A program made the position numbers and the translations under genes. The notes beneath the pieces were generated by a model. The model was not told where the DNA came from. It did no database searches and saw only the letters and a list, made by a program, of their open reading frames with translations. Below are positions 23,246 through 31,320 of a stretch of 64,000 nucleotides of DNA, one piece after another. Within the stretch, counting starts at the first letter, position 1; every line of letters begins with the position of its first letter. Location of the stretch: assembly GCA_013178185.1 (NCBI GenBank), contig JABLXC010000011.1, forward strand, positions 1-64,000, written 5' to 3'. Source of the DNA: Anaerolineae bacterium (GTDB taxonomy: Bacteria; Chloroflexota; Anaerolineae; Anaerolineales; Anaerolineaceae).

Positions 23246-24264
23246 TATCCTTACCTGACCCCATTTACAGTACACGATGCGGGAAAGCATACTTGGGAGA
23301 TGCTTTGGAGTTAATGGCGGGTTTACCAGCCGATTCGATTGATCTGGTTGTTACTTCTCCACCGTTTGCTTTGCAGCGGAAGAAAGAATATGGAAACCAC
23401 GATCAGGAAGTATATGTTGATTGGTTATTGGGGTTTACTCAAGAAATCAAGAGGATCTTAAAACCGTCTGGAAGTTTTGTTATTGATCTTGGTGGTGCTT
23501 ATCAAAAAGGTCGACCAATAAGATCACTTTATAACTATCGGGTTTTGATAAGGCTTTGTGATGAACAAGGATGGAACCTGGCTGAGGAGTTTTTTTGGTT
23601 TAATCCAGCAAAATTACCTTCACCGATAGAGTGGGTTAATAAACGAAAAATTCGAGCCAAGGATGCTGTAAATACAGTATGGTGGTTATCAAAAATTGAT
23701 AACCCTAAGGCAAACATAACTAATGTATTAGCCCCTTACTCAGACCGAATGAAGCGACTCTTAACTAATAGCGAGAAGTATTACACTCCTAAGAAAAGAC
23801 CCTCAGGTCATGACATTAGTGGTAGATTTGGCGAGGATAAAGGTGGAGCAATTCCTTCGAATTTGTTACAAATACCAAATACAGAAAGCAATTCGCAATA
23901 TTTGCGTTTTTGTAAAATAGTTGGATCAAGGGGGCACCCAGCCCGTTTCCCTCAGAAGCTGCCCGAATTTTTTATAAATTTTCTTACGGATTTGGGTGAT
24001 ACGGTTTTAGATATCTTTGCTGGTTCTAATACAACCGGAGCAACTGCTGAAGCATTGTGTCGCCAATGGATGGCTTTTGAACTCGATCAACGATACTTGG
24101 CTGAATCAGCGTTTCGATTCTTGCCAGACGCAAATGAAGATGCGGTAATCTCCTTATATAATCAACTGTGTACAAAGGGAGCAAGAAATATAAGGCTGGC
24201 TCAGGTATCTCAACCTCGCCTGTTCGATGAACCATCAGATTATTGTGTTCAGGATAACGAGTAA
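23242..24264 (+). CDS. PvuII-like N4-cytosine DNA methyltransferase
   Basis: A 340-residue class-beta DNA methyltransferase: catalytic motif TSPPF at residues 38-42 comes first and the AdoMet loop FAGSNTTG at about 259-266 comes late. The surrounding sequence (TSPPFALQRKKEYGN, KLPSPIEWVNKRKIR, LAPYSDRMK, HPARFPQKLPEFF) closely resembles M.PvuII as I remember it, which modifies the inner cytosine of CAGCTG. The same target is therefore likely. The frame is open from 23215, but the ATG at 23242 was chosen because AGAGGA lies just upstream and it gives a 4-nt overlap with the HEAT-repeat gene. The short PvuII endonuclease is not encoded nearby. Confidence 0.9.
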   Translation: MISLPDPIYSTRCGKAYLGDALELMAGLPADSIDLVVTSPPFALQRKKEYGNHDQEVYVDWLLGFTQEIKRILKPSGSFVIDLGGAYQKGRPIRSLYNYRVLIRLCDEQGWNLAEEFFWFNPAKLPSPIEWVNKRKIRAKDAVNTVWWLSKIDNPKANITNVLAPYSDRMKRLLTNSEKYYTPKKRPSGHDISGRFGEDKGGAIPSNLLQIPNTESNSQYLRFCKIVGSRGHPARFPQKLPEFFINFLTDLGDTVLDIFAGSNTTGATAEALCRQWMAFELDQRYLAESAFRFLPDANEDAVISLYNQLCTKGARNIRLAQVSQPRLFDEPSDYCVQDNE

Positions 24265-24299
24265 ATAAGCAGATAGGAAGAGCTTTTCGCGTGTAAAGC

Positions 24300-24404
24300 T
24301 TGACTTTTCATACCATTCCTGTATAATTTCGTCAATCGAATAATCTATGACTTATACGTTGGCCGGATACTCCCACTGGGTGAGTGTTCCGGCGTTTGTT
24401 TTTT
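24300..24404 (+). promoter_or_regulatory. Strong promoter followed by a terminator-like hairpin
   Basis: TTGACT (24300-24305) and TATAAT (24322-24327) are 16 nt apart. About 35 nt after the likely start, GCCGGA (24362-24367) pairs with TCCGGC (24388-24393), with inner ACTC/GAGT pairs, followed by GTTTGTTTTTT. The transcript would end near 24404 as a roughly 70-nt RNA, or act as a controlled leader for the excisionase and integrase genes. Confidence 0.6.
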
Positions 24405-24479
24405 AGGAGGTGTGTTGGGTAGATTGAGCTAACAGAATAGTATTGCCATCTGAATATTTAGTTTTTGTTTTTATACGTC

Positions 24480-24520
24480 GGCCGGCGAGCTCCCACAGGA
24501 AAGGGATCGCTGGCCGTTTT
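24480..24520 (+). promoter_or_regulatory. Second related hairpin before the excisionase gene
   Basis: GGCCGGCGA (24480-24488) pairs with TCGCTGGCC (24507-24515, one G-T pair), with an inner CTCCC/GGGA pairing, followed by GTTTT. The sequence TTATACGTYGGCCGG before this hairpin is the same as before the hairpin at 24362, so the two units look like a duplicated regulatory element. Confidence 0.5.
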
Positions 24521-24545
24521 GCTTAATGACCAGGAAGGAGTTGCT

Positions 24546-24743
24546 ATGTCTAACCAGGATGTCACAACCGAGATTTGCCTGCTGAATATCAGCCGGGCGT
24601 TCGCCTACCAGTTGATGCGCCAGGGCGAGATCCCCACGGTGAGGATCGGCAACGCGGTGCGAGTGCGCAAAGAAGACTTGCTGGTGTACATCGATCAGAA
24701 CCGCCGAGGTTTCGGGTTCTCAAGCCGAACATGGCCTGAATGA
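24546..24743 (+). CDS. Excisionase-like small DNA-binding protein
   Basis: A 65-residue protein with a MerR/excisionase-type helix-turn-helix: ISRAFAYQLMRQGEIPTVRIGNAVRVRKEDLLVYI. Such proteins bind next to integrase sites, bend DNA and direct excision. The ATG at 24546 was preferred over upstream in-frame starts because AAGGAG lies 7 nt before it. It follows two hairpins and precedes the integrase gene by about 200 nt. Its N-terminal helix is somewhat short compared with most relatives, so a regulatory rather than excisive role is possible. Confidence 0.75.
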   Translation: MSNQDVTTEICLLNISRAFAYQLMRQGEIPTVRIGNAVRVRKEDLLVYIDQNRRGFGFSSRTWPE

Positions 24744-24865
24744 TGATCGCCAAAATTGCCTAAGCGGTGGACGCTATTTACTAGAACAGATTTGCTATCT
24801 TAATGGTTCAGTGTTACAATGCGCCCAGGACAGAGCACCTTAAAAACTGAAATAGGAATTCTGGC

Positions 24866-24889
24866 ACCGTGTCAAAGTACTGACACGGT
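24866..24889 (+). promoter_or_regulatory. Inverted repeat upstream of the integrase gene
   Basis: ACCGTGTCA (24866-24874) and TGACACGGT (24881-24889) form perfect 9-bp arms around AAGTAC. It ends 50 nt before the integrase ATG and is a likely operator, or a hairpin in the integrase mRNA; no T-run follows, so it is not a terminator. Confidence 0.5.
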
Positions 24890-24939
24890 ACGCGATTGGA
24901 CTCGTCGGTTCGCCGCTTCCTGGAAAGGAAGGAAATCAC

Positions 24940-26133
24940 ATGGCGCGACGAGGTAAGAACGAGGGCACGCTGTACCAGCGTCCCAACGGGCGCTGGCGCG
25001 CCCAGGTGTGCATCGATGGCAGCCGCGCCAGTTTCACCGCGGACAGCAAAGCCGAGTGCCAGTCCTGGCTGCGCAAGATGCTCGACCAGGCTGAGCAGGA
25101 CTGGAGCTACGCAGGCAGCAAGATGATGGTGGGGGAATACCTTCAGGTGTGGCTGGAAAATAGCCAGGCTTCACTACGTTTGAAAACCCATGACCAATAT
25201 CGTCGGACAGTTGAGAAGCATATTCTCCCCCACGTCGGAAACATCCGCCTGAAAGACCTGCGCCCGGAGCGCGTCGAGCGCTTGTACGCCTTATTGCTGA
25301 AGTCCGGCAGCGGTGTGCGCACGGTGCGCATCGTGCACGCGGTGTTGCACCGCTCGCTGGAAAAGGCGGTGCGCTATGGCTTGATTCTGCGCAACCCGAC
25401 CGATGGCGCGGCTCTGCCGCAGTACAAGCACGCTGAGATGATGGTGCTGGATGAGACCCAGGTCTCGCAGCTCCTGGTGGCAGCCAAAGGTTCGCGCCAC
25501 GAGGCGCTCTATCACCTGGCGGTCACCACCGGGATGCGCATGGGCGAGCTGTTCGGCTTGCGCTGGTCGGACCTGCATTGGGTGAGCGGCAGGATTTATG
25601 TGCGCCGCCAGGTGCAATACGTTCCCGGTCACGGCTGGAGCTTCGTGGAACCGAAGACGCGCTCTGGTCGGCGCACGATCAAGCTGGGCGAGAGCGCCTT
25701 GCAGGCTTTGCGGGAGCATTTGGAGAGGCAGCAGGGAGAACGAGTAGCAGCCGGGGAACGTTGGGTGGAATATGGCCTGATCTTTCCATCCAAGAGCGGC
25801 ACGCCGTTGGACCCGAGCAACCTGCGCCTGGACTTCGCCCGCGTGTTACAGCGAGCTGGTTTGCCGAAGATCCGCTTCCACGATCTGCGCCACACGGCAG
25901 CCTCGCTGATGCTCAATCACGGCATCCCGGTGATTGTGGTGTCCAAGATGCTGGGGCACTCCAAGCCCAGCATCACCATGGACATCTACGGTCACCTGTA
26001 CAACGAGATGCAAGACGAGGCAGCGCAGTTGATGGACGAGCTGGTCACGCCGATATGCACCCAATTGCACCCGAAAAACGAAAGCCTGCTCATCGAGCAG
26101 GCTGAACCCCCAGATGTGGGGGAAAAGCGGTGA
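24940..26133 (+). CDS. int: Tyrosine-recombinase integrase
   Basis: A 397-residue phage-type integrase. The N-terminus has an AP2-like arm-binding segment (GRWRAQVCIDGSRASF), then a SAM-like core-binding domain and the catalytic domain. Catalytic residues are visible: Arg200 (TGMRMGE), His314 and Arg317 (HDLRH), His340 (LGHSKPS) and Tyr350 (DIYGH). It should recombine the 43-bp att sites in the tRNA-Arg gene. AAGGAAG precedes the ATG. The stop is 17 nt from attR, the usual placement for tRNA-targeting integrases. Base composition is closer to the chromosome than that of the cargo genes. Confidence 0.95.
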   Translation: MARRGKNEGTLYQRPNGRWRAQVCIDGSRASFTADSKAECQSWLRKMLDQAEQDWSYAGSKMMVGEYLQVWLENSQASLRLKTHDQYRRTVEKHILPHVGNIRLKDLRPERVERLYALLLKSGSGVRTVRIVHAVLHRSLEKAVRYGLILRNPTDGAALPQYKHAEMMVLDETQVSQLLVAAKGSRHEALYHLAVTTGMRMGELFGLRWSDLHWVSGRIYVRRQVQYVPGHGWSFVEPKTRSGRRTIKLGESALQALREHLERQQGERVAAGERWVEYGLIFPSKSGTPLDPSNLRLDFARVLQRAGLPKIRFHDLRHTAASLMLNHGIPVIVVSKMLGHSKPSITMDIYGHLYNEMQDEAAQLMDELVTPICTQLHPKNESLLIEQAEPPDVGEKR

Positions 26134-26148
26134 AATCACCGCCAGATC

Positions 26149-26224
26149 TGGCGCCCCCGGAGGGACTCGAACCCCCAACCTACTGATTCGAAGTCAGGCG
26201 CTCTATCCATTGAGCTACGGGGGC
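26149..26224 (-). tRNA. tRNA-Arg (anticodon TCG)
   Basis: A complete cloverleaf on the minus strand. Acceptor GCCCCCG pairs with CGGGGGC, D-stem GCTC/GAGC, anticodon loop CTTCGAA gives anticodon TCG, T-loop TTCGAGT, discriminator G, and CCA encoded at 26151-26149. It reads CGN arginine codons. Its 3' half is shared with the integrative element's right attachment repeat, so the gene has been restored by the insertion. Confidence 0.95.
26151..26193 (+). repeat. attR: 43-bp right attachment repeat inside tRNA-Arg
   Basis: Identical over 43 bases to 19219-19261. It spans from the CCA end to the anticodon loop of the tRNA gene. Sequence beyond CGAAG diverges: TCAGG here, GCGTG at the left copy. 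Confidence 0.92.
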
Positions 26225-26285
26225 AACTGTAGATGCTTCTATTATAACCGAAAAAAGAAATCCAAAAACAGGATTCCGCGACGGC

Positions 26286-26352
26286 TTGACAAAACCGGAT
26301 AAAGCAGGTATTATTTAACTTGATCATAACCCCTCCCCCATGGGGGGGGTGT
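26286..26352 (+). promoter_or_regulatory. CsoR-type copper promoter and operator
   Basis: TTGACA (26286-26291) and TATTAT (26309-26314) have a 17-nt spacer. Directly downstream ACCCCTCCCCCATGGGGGGGGTGT forms a GC-rich imperfect palindrome centred on CATG at about 26340, typical of operators bound by CsoR tetramers. Copper binding to CsoR should release it and induce the operon. Confidence 0.8.
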
Positions 26353-26363
26353 AAGGAGAAAAA

Positions 26364-26636
26364 ATGCGAGACCGAGAAGACACCTTACGCAGGTTGAAGA
26401 CCATCGAGGGACATTTACGCGGTATCCAGCGCATGTTGGAGGAGGACGCCTACTGCATTGACGTGATCCGCCAGATCCAGGCGGTGCAGTCGGCGCTCAA
26501 CAAGGTCAGCACACAGATCCTGGATACGCACCTGAATTCCTGCCTGGTTTCGGCCATGGACAGCGGTGACCCAAACGAGCGCCGCCGGGTGCTACAAGAG
26601 ATCACCGAGGTGTTCGAGACAGCATCAAAGGTGTAA
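26364..26636 (+). CDS. csoR: CsoR-family copper-sensing repressor
   Basis: A 90-residue all-helical repressor of the CsoR/RcnR family. The Cu(I) ligands of the CsoR type are present: Cys31, His56 and Cys60 (DTHLNSC), preceded by the HLRGIQRMLEE helix typical of the family. Copper-loaded CsoR leaves the DNA. AAGGAG precedes the ATG. It is first in an operon with CopZ, CopA and further copper proteins, and its operator overlaps the transcript start. Confidence 0.95.
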   Translation: MRDREDTLRRLKTIEGHLRGIQRMLEEDAYCIDVIRQIQAVQSALNKVSTQILDTHLNSCLVSAMDSGDPNERRRVLQEITEVFETASKV

Positions 26637-26689
26637 GCCCGGCAGTAGCGCTTTATCCGTTTACGATACGATTTCAAATTTGGAGGTTT

Positions 26690-26902
26690 ATGATGACCAG
26701 CGTGACCTATACCATCCCCAATATTTCGTGCAATCACTGCGTGCACACTATCAAGAACGAGTTGAGCGACCTGGAAGGCGTTAAGACGGTGGAAGCAGAT
26801 GTAAACACCAGGAAAGCTACCATCATCTTCGAATCGCCCGCCACCGAGGAGGAGATCATCAACCTGTTGAACGCCATCAACTACCCGCCCAAAGTGAACT
26901 GA
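26690..26902 (+). CDS. copZ: Copper chaperone, HMA domain
   Basis: A 70-residue ferredoxin-like HMA protein. The metal motif is ISCNHC (CxxC), and the rest follows the family pattern of beta-alpha-beta-beta-alpha-beta, ending NYPPKVN. It carries Cu(I) to the ATPase encoded 13 nt downstream. Two adjacent ATG codons (26690, 26693) follow GGAGG; the first was used. It lies in the CsoR-controlled operon. Confidence 0.9.
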   Translation: MMTSVTYTIPNISCNHCVHTIKNELSDLEGVKTVEADVNTRKATIIFESPATEEEIINLLNAINYPPKVN

Positions 26903-26915
26903 GGAGCAAGCGTAG

Positions 26916-29345
26916 ATGACAACACCAAAGCAGCTTACGCTGCCGATTACCGGTATGACCTGCGCCAACTGTGTCGCCACAGTCGAGCGCAACCTAAAAA
27001 AGGTCAAGGGGGTGGAAAGTGCGGCGGTGAACTTATCCTCTGAGCGCGCCACGGTGATCTTTGACCCCACCCTGGCGGGGTTGGACGACCTGGTAGAACG
27101 CGTGAAACGAGCCGGCTACGGTATCGCCAGCGGTGAAGCCGACCTAGTCATCCGCGGGCTTTCGGACGACAACGACGCCCGAAGGTTGGAGAAAACGCTG
27201 GCCGCGCTCGAGGGTGTGCTCTCGGCACAGGTAAGCTTTACGACCGAGCGCGCCCGCGTGCGCTATATCCCGACGCTGCTCACCCAGCAAGAGCTACGGC
27301 AGGCCATTGCAACGGCAGGCTTCCAAGCCATAGAGATGGGCGGTGACGCCGAGGATGCAGAAGCCAGCGCCCGGCGCGAAGAGATCCGCCTGCAGCGCCG
27401 TTATTTGACGGTAGGGCTGATCTTCACCATCCCGCTTTTTGTACTCGCCATGAGCCGCGATCTGGGGTTGTTGCCGGCGGCGCTGGCGCATGCCGGCTGG
27501 TTGGACTGGGTGATGTTCGCGCTGGCGACACCCGTTCAATTCTATGTTGGGCGGCAATATTACGTTGGGGCGTACAAGGCGCTGCGTAACGGCTCGGCCA
27601 ACATGGATGTGCTGGTGGCGATGGGCACGTCAGCGGCTTATTTTTATTCGCTGCCAATCGTCTTTGGGTTGCTGTCTGGGCATGTTTACTTCGAAACCGC
27701 GGCCGTTATCATCACACTCATTAAGTTGGGCAAGTTCCTGGAAGCGCGCGCCAAAGGCCGCACCAGCGAGGCGATCAAGAAGCTGATGGGGTTGCGGGCC
27801 AAAACTGCGCGGGTAGTGCGCGACGGCGTGGAGATCGAAACACCGGTAGATGAAGTGCAGGTCGGCGATATCGTGATCGTGCGGCCAGGCGAGAAATTTC
27901 CCGTGGACGGCGTGGTGGTCGAGGGCCGCTCCAGCGTGGATGAATCCATGCTGACCGGCGAAGCGATGCCAGTTGACAAAGGTCCAGGTGACATGGTCAT
28001 CGGCGCCACGATGAACCGCCTGGGACTGCTAAAGTTTGAGGCAACCCGCGTGGGAAAGGAAACCGCGCTGGCGCAGATCATTCGGCTAGTGGAAGAAGCG
28101 CAAGGCAGCAAGGCGCCCATCCAAAAACTGGCCGACCGCATCTCGGCCGTCTTCGTACCGGTAGTAATCCTGATCGCTGCCGTTACGTTCGCGGTCTGGT
28201 ATTTCCTGGTGCCGCAAGCCGTCAACGCCGATGTGAGTGCCTTCACGCGGGCGCTGATCCACACGGTGGCGGTGCTGGTGATCGCCTGCCCTTGCGCCAT
28301 GGGTCTGGCAACGCCGACGGCGGTGATGGTTGGCACCGGCAAAGGCGCCGAGTTGGGCATCCTCTTCAAAAGCAGCGAGGCGTTAGAGCGCGCCGGACGA
28401 TTGAACCTGGTGGCGCTCGATAAGACCGGTACAATCACGCGCGGCCAGCCGGTAGTGACCGATGTGATTGCCGGGCCGCAACTTCGCGGCGGCGAGGATG
28501 AACTGGTGCGTTTGGCAGCTTCAGTAGAAAAAGGCAGTGAGCACCCGCTGGGCGAAGCCATTGTGGCCGAAGCCGGCCAGCGCGAGCTGGTCTTGAGTGA
28601 GCCACAGGGCTTTCTGGCCGAGGCCGGCCAGGGAGTGGTTGCCCAGGTAAACGGCGTCGAGGTGGCTGTCGGCAGCACCCGCCTACTGGAAAGTCGCCAG
28701 CTTTCATTGAACGGTTTTGAGCGCGAGGTACAGCGTCTGCAGGCCGCAGCCCGCACGGCCGTGTTGGTGGCCGTGGACGGCAAAGTAAGCGGTGTGATTG
28801 GCATCGCGGACACTGTAAAAGAAGGATCGCCAGAAGCAATCGACGCGCTGCGCCAGCAGGGCCTGAAGGTGGCCATGATCACCGGTGATAACCGCCAGAC
28901 GGCGGAAGCAATCGCCCGTCAGGTTGGCGTAGATCTGGTGCTGGCCGAGGTGCTGCCGGGCGACAAAGCCGCCCAGATCAAAAACCTGCAAAAGGACGGC
29001 CACATCGTGGCAATGGTTGGCGATGGCATCAACGACGCCCCTGCGCTGGCTCAGGCCGATGTCGGCATTGCCATCGGCACAGGCACCGATGTCGCCATGG
29101 CTTCTGCCCCGGTGGTATTGATGAGTGGCGACCTGCGGGGTGTGCCGCGTGCCATCCTGCTCTCGCGTCGGACGCTGCGTACCATCCGCTGGAACCTGTT
29201 CTGGGCTTTCTTTTATAATGCTGCGCTCATCCCGGCGGCAGCGCTTGGGTTGCTAGACCCGATGCTCGCAGCCGCCGCCATGGCTTTCAGCAGCGTCTTT
29301 GTGGTTTCTAACAGCCTACGGCTGCGCAAGTTTTCTGTTTCCTAA
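26916..29345 (+). CDS. copA: Cu(I)-exporting P1B-type ATPase
   Basis: An 809-residue P-type ATPase. The first N-terminal HMA domain has GMTCANC (Cys16, Cys19). A second HMA-like domain (about 72-140) has lost its CxxC motif. Eight membrane segments are expected, with the translocation motif Cys458-Pro-Cys460, the phosphorylation site DKTGT, the HP locus SEHPLGEAI and [10 protein letters not shown]. Cu(I) is pumped out of the cytoplasm. The ATG follows GAGGAG. It is the central gene of the copper operon; a loss of the second metal-binding domain is common and need not harm transport. Confidence 0.95.
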   Translation: MTTPKQLTLPITGMTCANCVATVERNLKKVKGVESAAVNLSSERATVIFDPTLAGLDDLVERVKRAGYGIASGEADLVIRGLSDDNDARRLEKTLAALEGVLSAQVSFTTERARVRYIPTLLTQQELRQAIATAGFQAIEMGGDAEDAEASARREEIRLQRRYLTVGLIFTIPLFVLAMSRDLGLLPAALAHAGWLDWVMFALATPVQFYVGRQYYVGAYKALRNGSANMDVLVAMGTSAAYFYSLPIVFGLLSGHVYFETAAVIITLIKLGKFLEARAKGRTSEAIKKLMGLRAKTARVVRDGVEIETPVDEVQVGDIVIVRPGEKFPVDGVVVEGRSSVDESMLTGEAMPVDKGPGDMVIGATMNRLGLLKFEATRVGKETALAQIIRLVEEAQGSKAPIQKLADRISAVFVPVVILIAAVTFAVWYFLVPQAVNADVSAFTRALIHTVAVLVIACPCAMGLATPTAVMVGTGKGAELGILFKSSEALERAGRLNLVALDKTGTITRGQPVVTDVIAGPQLRGGEDELVRLAASVEKGSEHPLGEAIVAEAGQRELVLSEPQGFLAEAGQGVVAQVNGVEVAVGSTRLLESRQLSLNGFEREVQRLQAAARTAVLVAVDGKVSGVIGIADTVKEGSPEAIDALRQQGLKVAMITGDNRQTAEAIARQVGVDLVLAEVLPGDKAAQIKNLQKDGHIVAMVGDGINDAPALAQADVGIAIGTGTDVAMASAPVVLMSGDLRGVPRAILLSRRTLRTIRWNLFWAFFYNAALIPAAALGLLDPMLAAAAMAFSSVFVVSNSLRLRKFSVS

Positions 29346-29412
29346 CTTTTTCACGCCCTGTCTCTGGCGCCTGGCTCCGGAAGCAGGGCAATTTTTCATT
29401 AGAGGAGTTTCG

Positions 29413-29946
29413 ATGACCCAACAACGAGGACAGCAAAGGTTTTGGATAGTAATTGGAACGATATTGCTCACCGGCGCGCTGGCAGCTTGCAGCAGCGAAG
29501 GCAAGATGGAAGTCAAATTCGCCGAGATTCCGGTAGGGATGGCTTACGCCGGTGGCGAGGAAATTTATTTTATGCACACAGAAGCCTCCGATCCGGATGT
29601 AGCAGCATTGCTGACGAAGATGATGGACTCGCCAGTATTGGAGGTTCCGGCGCTAGCGCAAGCGCCTGATGCACTGCTGGCCAATGTTTACGTGTTCGAG
29701 AACGGCTTAAAAGGAATGGGGCCCTTGGGGTTCCAACCAGATGTGTTCGACCAACCACCCGGCAGTGCCGGTTACAGCCCGCTGCGTCGATTAAACATCG
29801 TGACTTGGGGAGACAATGGAAAAGCACGGTTGTTGAAGTCCGCAGATGAAGTGTTGACGGCTGAAAAAGCCGGAGAACTCAGGATCACGCAGCCTGGCGT
29901 AGTGATCAATATGCCGTTCGTCACCTGGCCAGGCGGCAAACGTTAG
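29413..29946 (+). CDS. Putative lipoprotein of the copper operon
   Basis: A 177-residue exported protein. The signal segment ends in the lipobox LAAC (Cys25 or so), then a single domain of about 145 residues follows with patterns VYVFENGLKGMGPLGFQPDVF, YSPLRRLN and the VVINMPFV end. I have seen this domain type in exported proteins of unknown function linked to copper genes but cannot name it with certainty. The frame is open from 29299; the ATG at 29413 was chosen for AGAGGAG upstream and for the signal peptide. Location after copA suggests a periplasmic or surface role in copper handling. Confidence 0.7.
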   Translation: MTQQRGQQRFWIVIGTILLTGALAACSSEGKMEVKFAEIPVGMAYAGGEEIYFMHTEASDPDVAALLTKMMDSPVLEVPALAQAPDALLANVYVFENGLKGMGPLGFQPDVFDQPPGSAGYSPLRRLNIVTWGDNGKARLLKSADEVLTAEKAGELRITQPGVVINMPFVTWPGGKR

Positions 29947-29973
29947 TCATCCCAACAAAGAGAAGAGAAAAAC

Positions 29974-31053
29974 ATGAACAATATCCTGATTGCTTTGATT
30001 ACAGGATTAACCACCGGCGGCCTAAGCTGTCTGGCGGTGCAAGGCGGGCTACTGGCAAGTTCGTTGGCCAGTCAGGTAGAACTGGACCTCCAAAACCAGC
30101 CAGTTACAGCAAGCGGTAAACGAAAAAGGGTTGCCGCGGTTCCGGTGGGCAAAAAGGTGCATCTGGCGCGCCCAATCCTCTTCTTCCTGGCGGCCAAGTT
30201 GCTGGCTTATACTCTGCTTGGGTTTTTGCTGGGTGCGCTGGGATCGGTGCTGCAGTTGAACCCGGTCAGCCGGGGCATTCTCCAGGCGGCAGTAGGCGTT
30301 TTTATGCTCGGCACAGCGCTGCGGATGTTCAATATCCACCCAATCTTCCGTATCTTTGCAATCGAGCCGCCTGCTTCCTTACGCCGCTGGATCCGCAGGT
30401 TTTCGAAAGGCAGCGACTCTGCGGTGACGCCCCTCTTCCTGGGAGCTTTAACAGTTTTGATTCCATGCGGCGTGACGCAGGCCATGATGGCGCTTGCGGT
30501 TGGGACAGGCAACGCCGCGACCGGCGCGGCGATTTTGTTCGCCTTTACGCTCGGCGCCAGTCCACTTTTCTTCGCGGCAGCCTACCTGACAACCCGTCTG
30601 GGGACGGTGCTCGAAAGGTATTTCACTCGCTTTGTTGCAGCCCTGGTGCTGATTTTAGGACTGATCTCGATAGACGCCGGTCTGACGTTAATGGGCGCAC
30701 CATTCTCTCCAAGCAATTTGATGATCCGGCTGTCCACGCCACAAGGTGCAGCCGCCGCGGCGGAAAACGATCCAGCCGCGTCCGGAGCTTACGAACTGGT
30801 GGTAAACGCTACCGATACCGGCTACCAGCCCGAATACCTGCAAGCGCCCGCCAACCAGCCGTTGCGTCTGATCGTCAAGACACAGGAAACCTATTCGTGC
30901 AGTCGGGCGTTTGTCATCCCGGAACTGGACATGGGCGAGATGCTGCCCGCCACCGGCAGCGTCGCCTTTGACATCCCTCCCCAACAGGCCGGGAAAATTC
31001 TCTATTTTTCCTGTTCAATGGGGATGTATGGCGGTGCAATCCGCTTCAATTGA
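29974..31053 (+). CDS. TauE/SafE-like (UreH-type) membrane protein fused to a cupredoxin
   Basis: A 359-residue fusion. Residues 1-245 have six or so membrane helices with two half-motifs, TGGLSCLAVQGG and LIPCGVTQAMM, of the DsbD/UreH-like transporter type. Residues about 262-359 form a cupredoxin domain with Cys in YSCSRAF and a C-terminal CSMGMYGG that supplies Cys and Met ligands. The membrane part probably moves copper or reducing power across the membrane and the cupredoxin binds copper outside. The exact activity is not known. It is 27 nt after the lipoprotein gene in the CsoR-controlled operon. Confidence 0.85.
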   Translation: MNNILIALITGLTTGGLSCLAVQGGLLASSLASQVELDLQNQPVTASGKRKRVAAVPVGKKVHLARPILFFLAAKLLAYTLLGFLLGALGSVLQLNPVSRGILQAAVGVFMLGTALRMFNIHPIFRIFAIEPPASLRRWIRRFSKGSDSAVTPLFLGALTVLIPCGVTQAMMALAVGTGNAATGAAILFAFTLGASPLFFAAAYLTTRLGTVLERYFTRFVAALVLILGLISIDAGLTLMGAPFSPSNLMIRLSTPQGAAAAAENDPAASGAYELVVNATDTGYQPEYLQAPANQPLRLIVKTQETYSCSRAFVIPELDMGEMLPATGSVAFDIPPQQAGKILYFSCSMGMYGGAIRFN

Positions 31054-31110
31054 ACCGAGAAAGCGCAATTTTTACCGTCTAATGAGATAATTTAGTGTCA
31101 AGGAAAAAGT

Positions 31111-31320
31111 ATGGCCAAAGTCACCTTTACAATCGCCGATATGCACTGCTCCAACTGCGTGATGCGGTTGGAAGGAATTGAGGACGATCTTCCAGGAGTC
31201 CACCGGGCAACCGCCAGTTACCGCAGCCAGAAGATGGAAGTGGAATACGATGAAACGTTGGTAACTGTAGAAGAAATCGCGGCAGCGATACGGAAAAAAG
31301 GATATGAACCAACCCACTAA
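31111..31320 (+). CDS. Second small HMA-domain copper-binding protein
   Basis: A 69-residue HMA protein with the metal motif MHCSNC (CxxC) and the usual fold to the end KKGYEPTH. It resembles CopZ but is distinct in sequence from the first copy at 26690. Its last 17 nt overlap the start of fdhD, so the two are translationally coupled. A copper-chaperone role is likely; whether it serves CopA, the cupredoxin protein or FdhD is unknown. Confidence 0.85.
   Translation: MAKVTFTIADMHCSNCVMRLEGIEDDLPGVHRATASYRSQKMEVEYDETLVTVEEIAAAIRKKGYEPTH

Larger units (their letters stand above)
19219..26193 (+). mobile_element. Integrative element in tRNA-Arg(TCG), about 7 kb, defence cargo
   Basis: The element is bounded by 43-bp perfect direct repeats (19219-19261 and 26151-26193) that copy the 3' half of the tRNA-Arg gene. 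A tyrosine integrase ends 17 nt from the right repeat, and an excisionase-like gene lies upstream of it. The cargo between 19811 and 24264 is AT-rich compared with the chromosome: AbiEi-type regulator, DUF5343 protein, HEPN/DUF4145-like protein, HEAT-repeat protein and PvuII-like methyltransferase. No conjugation, replication or phage structural genes are present, so it needs a helper to move between cells or is a satellite-like island. The intact tRNA gene is kept at the right end. Confidence 0.9.

Noticed and set aside
24866-24889. Terminator before the integrase gene
   Set aside because: The perfect 9-bp inverted repeat has no T-run after it on either strand; an operator is more likely.
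27686-28882. Long minus-strand ORF of 398 codons
   Set aside because: It is antisense to copA and has a low-complexity composition caused by copA codon bias.
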